NCBI GenBank assembly: GCA_900554775.1
Contig: USIK01000004.1
Coordinates: 1 to 22,819 of the forward strand
Reading direction: 5' to 3'
DNA length: 22,819 nucleotides
From: an uncultured Oscillospiraceae bacterium
GTDB lineage: Bacteria > Bacillota > Clostridia > Oscillospirales > Acutalibacteraceae
Of this stretch, positions 20,478 to 22,819 are shown one piece after another. The position numbers and the translations under genes are program-made. Numbering within the stretch: the stretch's first letter is position 1; every line of letters starts with the position of its first letter. Below the pieces are notes generated by a model. The model saw only the letters and a program-made list of their open reading frames with translations, searched no databases and was not told the DNA's origin.

Positions 20478-20515
20478 CAAAAAAAATAATCCGCCAGTAT
20501 TTCTTCCGGCGGACT
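20478..20515 (-). terminator. Terminator of LRR copy 6
   Basis: tccgcc (20490-20495) / ggcgga (20508-20513) with a 12-base loop, and an A-run at 20479-20486 giving the T-tail on the minus strand. Confidence 0.75.
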
Positions 20516-20562
20516 TAATTATTTTTATTATTTAAACTTAAACACGTTAAAAACAAATTATT

Positions 20563-21834
20563 TTAAGCTGTTTTATATAACTTAGCCATTGCAAAAGCTC
20601 TCTTAAAGCTATCCATAGTATAAACACCGCCATTATATCTTATGTAAGTTAAATTCTTGCAACCCGCAAAAGAATCTCTTTCTACACTATCAACAGAACC
20701 TTGAATAGTAACTTGAGTTAAATTTTCGCAAAATGCAAAAGCACAACTTTCTATACTCTTAACACCATCTTGAATAGTAACTTCACTTAGATTTTTGCAA
20801 CCCGAAAAAGCATCCCTTCCTATACTATCAACAGAACCTTGGATAGTAACTTTAGTTAATCTGTTGCAACGCGTAAAAACATAATTTCCTATACTCTTAA
20901 CAGGGCCCTGAATAGTAACTTCCCATAATCCGCAACAATCTGCAAAAGCACCACTTCCTATACTATCAACAGAACCTTGAATAGTAACTCTATGTAATCT
21001 GCAGCAATGCGCAAAAGCATAACTTCCTATACTCTTAACAGAACCTTGAATAGTAACTTGATTTAATTTCTTGCAACTTCTAAAAGCATCATCTCCTATA
21101 CTCTTAACAGAACTTGGAATATTAACTTCAGTTAAATTTTCGCAACCATAAAAAGCATCCCTTCCTATACTCTCAACAGAACTTGGAATAGAAAGTACCC
21201 CAGAAGTCGCTACAGAAGCGGCAGTAAGTTCTTCTCCTACTATTCCACACTCTTTCAAAAGGCTGTTGTATCCGATCAAACTGGTCAAAACTCCATCAAC
21301 ATATGGACTAAACATGAAAACTATTGTTTGACCATCTTTTGTAAATGTAATTCGGCAACCATCCATAGGATTTTCACTTTCAAGTCTAAATTCACGACCC
21401 CATTTATCGGCATATATTTTATTTTCATTTACAACTTTTTCAAATTGATCTACATCAAAAGAACCAGGAAGATAAACCAATGTTTTAATCTTATCATTAG
21501 GGAAGGTTGAAATGAAATCTTCTTCAGATTCACATCTTCCAATATGGCACGTTTCCATTTTAGGGTAAAGAGCCAATTGTTTTCTTGAAGTGATTGCTAC
21601 TGGATTAAGATGATATCTTTCCACGATATCCTCATATTTTTTGTTTACCATTGTTAAATTGCAAATATCTTTAACACTGTTAAGATGCTTTCCAACGACC
21701 ATCATATTAAATGGGTCAATGTGTCCTTTTTCATTATTTTCCCCACCTGGAGCACAAAATGCTGAAGGCATTGCCGAAAGAATTCCGAGCACTGAAAGGG
21801 CAGTAGCCGCTGTTTTTTTAACAAAATTTTTCAT
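20563..21834 (-). CDS. Secreted LRR_5 protein with F-box-like head, copy 6
   Basis: A 423-residue paralogue, first in transcription order. Signal peptide (KNFVKKTAATALSVLGILS, end PSAFCA), head about 39-82 (IDPFNMMVVGKHLNSVKDI, LTMVNKKYEDIVERYHLNPV), middle domain (FISTFPNDKIKTLVYLPGSF, MDGCRITFTKDGQTIVFMF). Eight repeats at 214-398 show an alternation of two types, VKSIG..AF..C and VDSIG..AF..C, with VTIQGSV joining them, so pairs of repeats (138 bp) were probably duplicated as a unit. Several repeats carry paired cysteines (AHCCRL, ADCCGL). The C-terminal cap is short (YTMDSFKRAFAMAKLYKTA). ATG start with AAAGGA nine bases upstream and a consensus-like promoter. Confidence 0.88.
   Translation of the reverse strand: MKNFVKKTAATALSVLGILSAMPSAFCAPGGENNEKGHIDPFNMMVVGKHLNSVKDICNLTMVNKKYEDIVERYHLNPVAITSRKQLALYPKMETCHIGRCESEEDFISTFPNDKIKTLVYLPGSFDVDQFEKVVNENKIYADKWGREFRLESENPMDGCRITFTKDGQTIVFMFSPYVDGVLTSLIGYNSLLKECGIVGEELTAASVATSGVLSIPSSVESIGRDAFYGCENLTEVNIPSSVKSIGDDAFRSCKKLNQVTIQGSVKSIGSYAFAHCCRLHRVTIQGSVDSIGSGAFADCCGLWEVTIQGPVKSIGNYVFTRCNRLTKVTIQGSVDSIGRDAFSGCKNLSEVTIQDGVKSIESCAFAFCENLTQVTIQGSVDSVERDSFAGCKNLTYIRYNGGVYTMDSFKRAFAMAKLYKTA
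20641..21195 (-). repeat. LRR_5 repeat array of copy 6 (8 units, two alternating types)
   Basis: Eight 69 bp coding units. Plus-strand text repeats ctatcaacagaaccttg and ctcttaacag.. alternately, giving a 138 bp higher-order period. Confidence 0.8.
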
Positions 21835-21872
21835 TGAACCATTTCCTTTCTTTTTAACATATTATGTTACAC

Positions 21873-21901
21873 ATTTTAACATAATATTTTTGATTTGTCA
21901 A
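21873..21901 (-). promoter_or_regulatory. Promoter of LRR copy 6
   Basis: Minus strand TTGACA (21896-21901), 17 bp, TAAAAT (21873-21878). Nearly the same sequence as the promoter of copy 5, including spacer. Confidence 0.75.
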
Positions 21902-21970
21902 CTATTTTTTAAAAATATTATAATAAATACTAAACATTTGGTAAAACAAATCATTATAAAAGGAAACAAA

Positions 21971-21996
21971 AAACACATCCTCATGGATGTGTTTTT
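21971..21996. terminator. Terminator of pckG
   Basis: Perfect 10 bp stem (21971-21980 with 21985-21994), four-base loop; A-run on the left gives the minus-strand T-tail (21967-21973), T-run on the right works for the plus strand. Confidence 0.9.
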
Positions 21997-22008
21997 CGCA
22001 TTTAATAT

Positions 22009-22818
22009 CTATTCTTCGTCTTCAATTTTTTCCGGTTTTAAATTTTCTTCAAGCTTTTCAAGCTGGTTTTTTAATTCTTCAGGCAGGGCCTCGCCAAACA
22101 TTTTATAGAACTTTTTAATCTTGCGAGCTTCTTTGCGCCACTGGGGCTTGCTTATGTAAAGCAGTCTTTTAACGTCGCTTGCGGTTAAATCAGTTCCGTT
22201 TAAACGAATGTCACTAGAACGGGGGACATACCCAATCGGGCTTTCAATTGCTCCAACTTTGCCTTCGCAACGTTTTAAAATCCATTCAAGCACACGGATA
22301 TTATCACCATAGCCCGGCCAAATGATGTTTCCTTCTTTATCTTTTCTAAACCAGTTAACGTTGAAAATTTTAGGAGCATTCGGGCCAAGGAGTTTGCCCA
22401 TTTCGAGCCAATGATTAAAATAATCGCCCATGTTGTAACCACAAAATGAAATCATAGCCATCGGGTCGTGCCTAAGCACGCCGACCTTTCCAGTTATTGC
22501 AGCAGTTGTTTCAGAAGAAACCATTGAACCGACGAAAACTCCGTGGTTCCAATCCCTTGATTCATAAACCAGCGGCATGGTATCCGCTCTTCTTCCGCCG
22601 AAAATTATTGCCGAGATAGGCACCCCAAGCGGATTGTAAAATTCAGGGCTAAGGAACGGGCAATTTTTAGCCGGGGCAGTGAACCTGCTGTTAGGGTGAG
22701 CGCCTTTTTCGCTCGAAGTTTTGCCGTTCCATGGGTTTCCTTTCCAGTCAAGTGCATGTTCAGGCGGGTTGTCGTTAAGGCCTTCCCACCAAACTGTGTT
22801 ATCATCGAGGTTTTGAAC
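22009..22818 (-). CDS. pckG: Phosphoenolpyruvate carboxykinase (GTP), 3' part
   Basis: The frame is open to the window edge and gives the last 269 residues. It is clearly a GTP-dependent PEPCK: VWWEGL, DWKGNPW, AHPNSRFTAPAKNCP, VPISAIIFGGRRADTMPLV, YESRDWNHGVFVGS, then NYFHW-type region GDYFNHWLEMG, NVNWFRKDKEGN, WPGYGDNIRVLEWILKRCEG and IGYVPRSSDI. The enzyme interconverts oxaloacetate plus GTP with phosphoenolpyruvate plus CO2 in the cytoplasm; in fermenting anaerobes it may run in either direction. The P-loop region and start lie outside the window. The C-terminal tail is acidic (EKLEENLKPEKIEDEE). Own terminator follows 13 bases after the stop. An internal GTG at 22623 is not a start, since the homology continues upstream without a break. 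Confidence 0.95.
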   Translation of the reverse strand, partial: VQNLDDNTVWWEGLNDNPPEHALDWKGNPWNGKTSSEKGAHPNSRFTAPAKNCPFLSPEFYNPLGVPISAIIFGGRRADTMPLVYESRDWNHGVFVGSMVSSETTAAITGKVGVLRHDPMAMISFCGYNMGDYFNHWLEMGKLLGPNAPKIFNVNWFRKDKEGNIIWPGYGDNIRVLEWILKRCEGKVGAIESPIGYVPRSSDIRLNGTDLTASDVKRLLYISKPQWRKEARKIKKFYKMFGEALPEELKNQLEKLEENLKPEKIEDEE

Positions 22819-22819
22819 A

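Noticed and set aside
14775..21195. Repeat spacing in the LRR genes considered as a CRISPR array or satellite DNA
   Set aside because: The 69 bp units are diverged, in frame and encode LRR_5 motifs; there are no constant repeats separated by unique spacers.
22605..22805. 66-codon minus-strand frame at the right edge
   Set aside because: It is an alternative frame inside pckG; the PEPCK frame continues uninterrupted through it to the window end.

Overview
The window looks like a piece of the chromosome of an AT-rich, endospore-forming low-GC Firmicute, probably a gut-type Clostridia. It carries two sporulation genes (a SpoVAD and a SpoIIID homologue), Shine-Dalgarno sites close to AAGGAGG, TTGACA/TATAAT promoters, and promoters resembling the sporulation sigma factors G and E. 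I saw no rRNA, tRNA, CRISPR array or transposase gene.

Layout. 1-264 is the 3' end of a gene I do not recognise. 441-611 is a small basic ORF starting with TTG. 711-1721 is spoVAD, standing without spoVAC or spoVAE. 2091-3120 is a two-gene partition cassette (ParA ATPase plus a ribbon-helix-helix partner), flanked on both sides by AT-rich DNA full of short ATGTGTAT-type repeats. The right flank has about 720 bp without a credible gene. Next come a YugP-like membrane metallopeptidase (-), a small heat-shock protein (+), and a heterodimeric ABC exporter operon (-) whose first gene appears to start at ATT. spoIIID (-) follows.

9511-13004 (-) holds two large, lysine/glutamate-rich helical paralogues of unknown function. 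The downstream one carries an in-frame TAA at codon 16. 13116-14052 (-) is a three-gene operon of small proteins whose promoter has the same architecture as that of spoIIID, so it may be expressed during sporulation. 14291-14605 (+) encodes a Nif11-leader-like small protein with a Gly-Gly motif.

14694-21834 (-) is a tandem family of six secreted proteins. Each has a signal peptide, and five have a conserved N-terminal helical domain and then 4 to 9 BspA-type (LRR_5) leucine-rich repeats of 23 residues. The N-terminal domain resembles, from memory, the F-box-like head of LRR proteins from Entamoeba and Trichomonas. One member is truncated. Another ends in residues encoded by the duplicated leader of the next copy, a visible tandem-duplication scar. 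The window closes with the 3' part of pckG (GTP-dependent PEP carboxykinase, -).

How the parts relate. The sporulation genes, chaperone, exporter and PEPCK are ordinary chromosomal genes. The accessory part (helical paralogues, Nif11-like protein, LRR family) looks like a fast-evolving surface or host-interaction island. The partition cassette with its repeat arrays looks like a plasmid-type segregation locus placed on, or captured by, the chromosome. All family assignments come from reading translations by eye; no database search was run.
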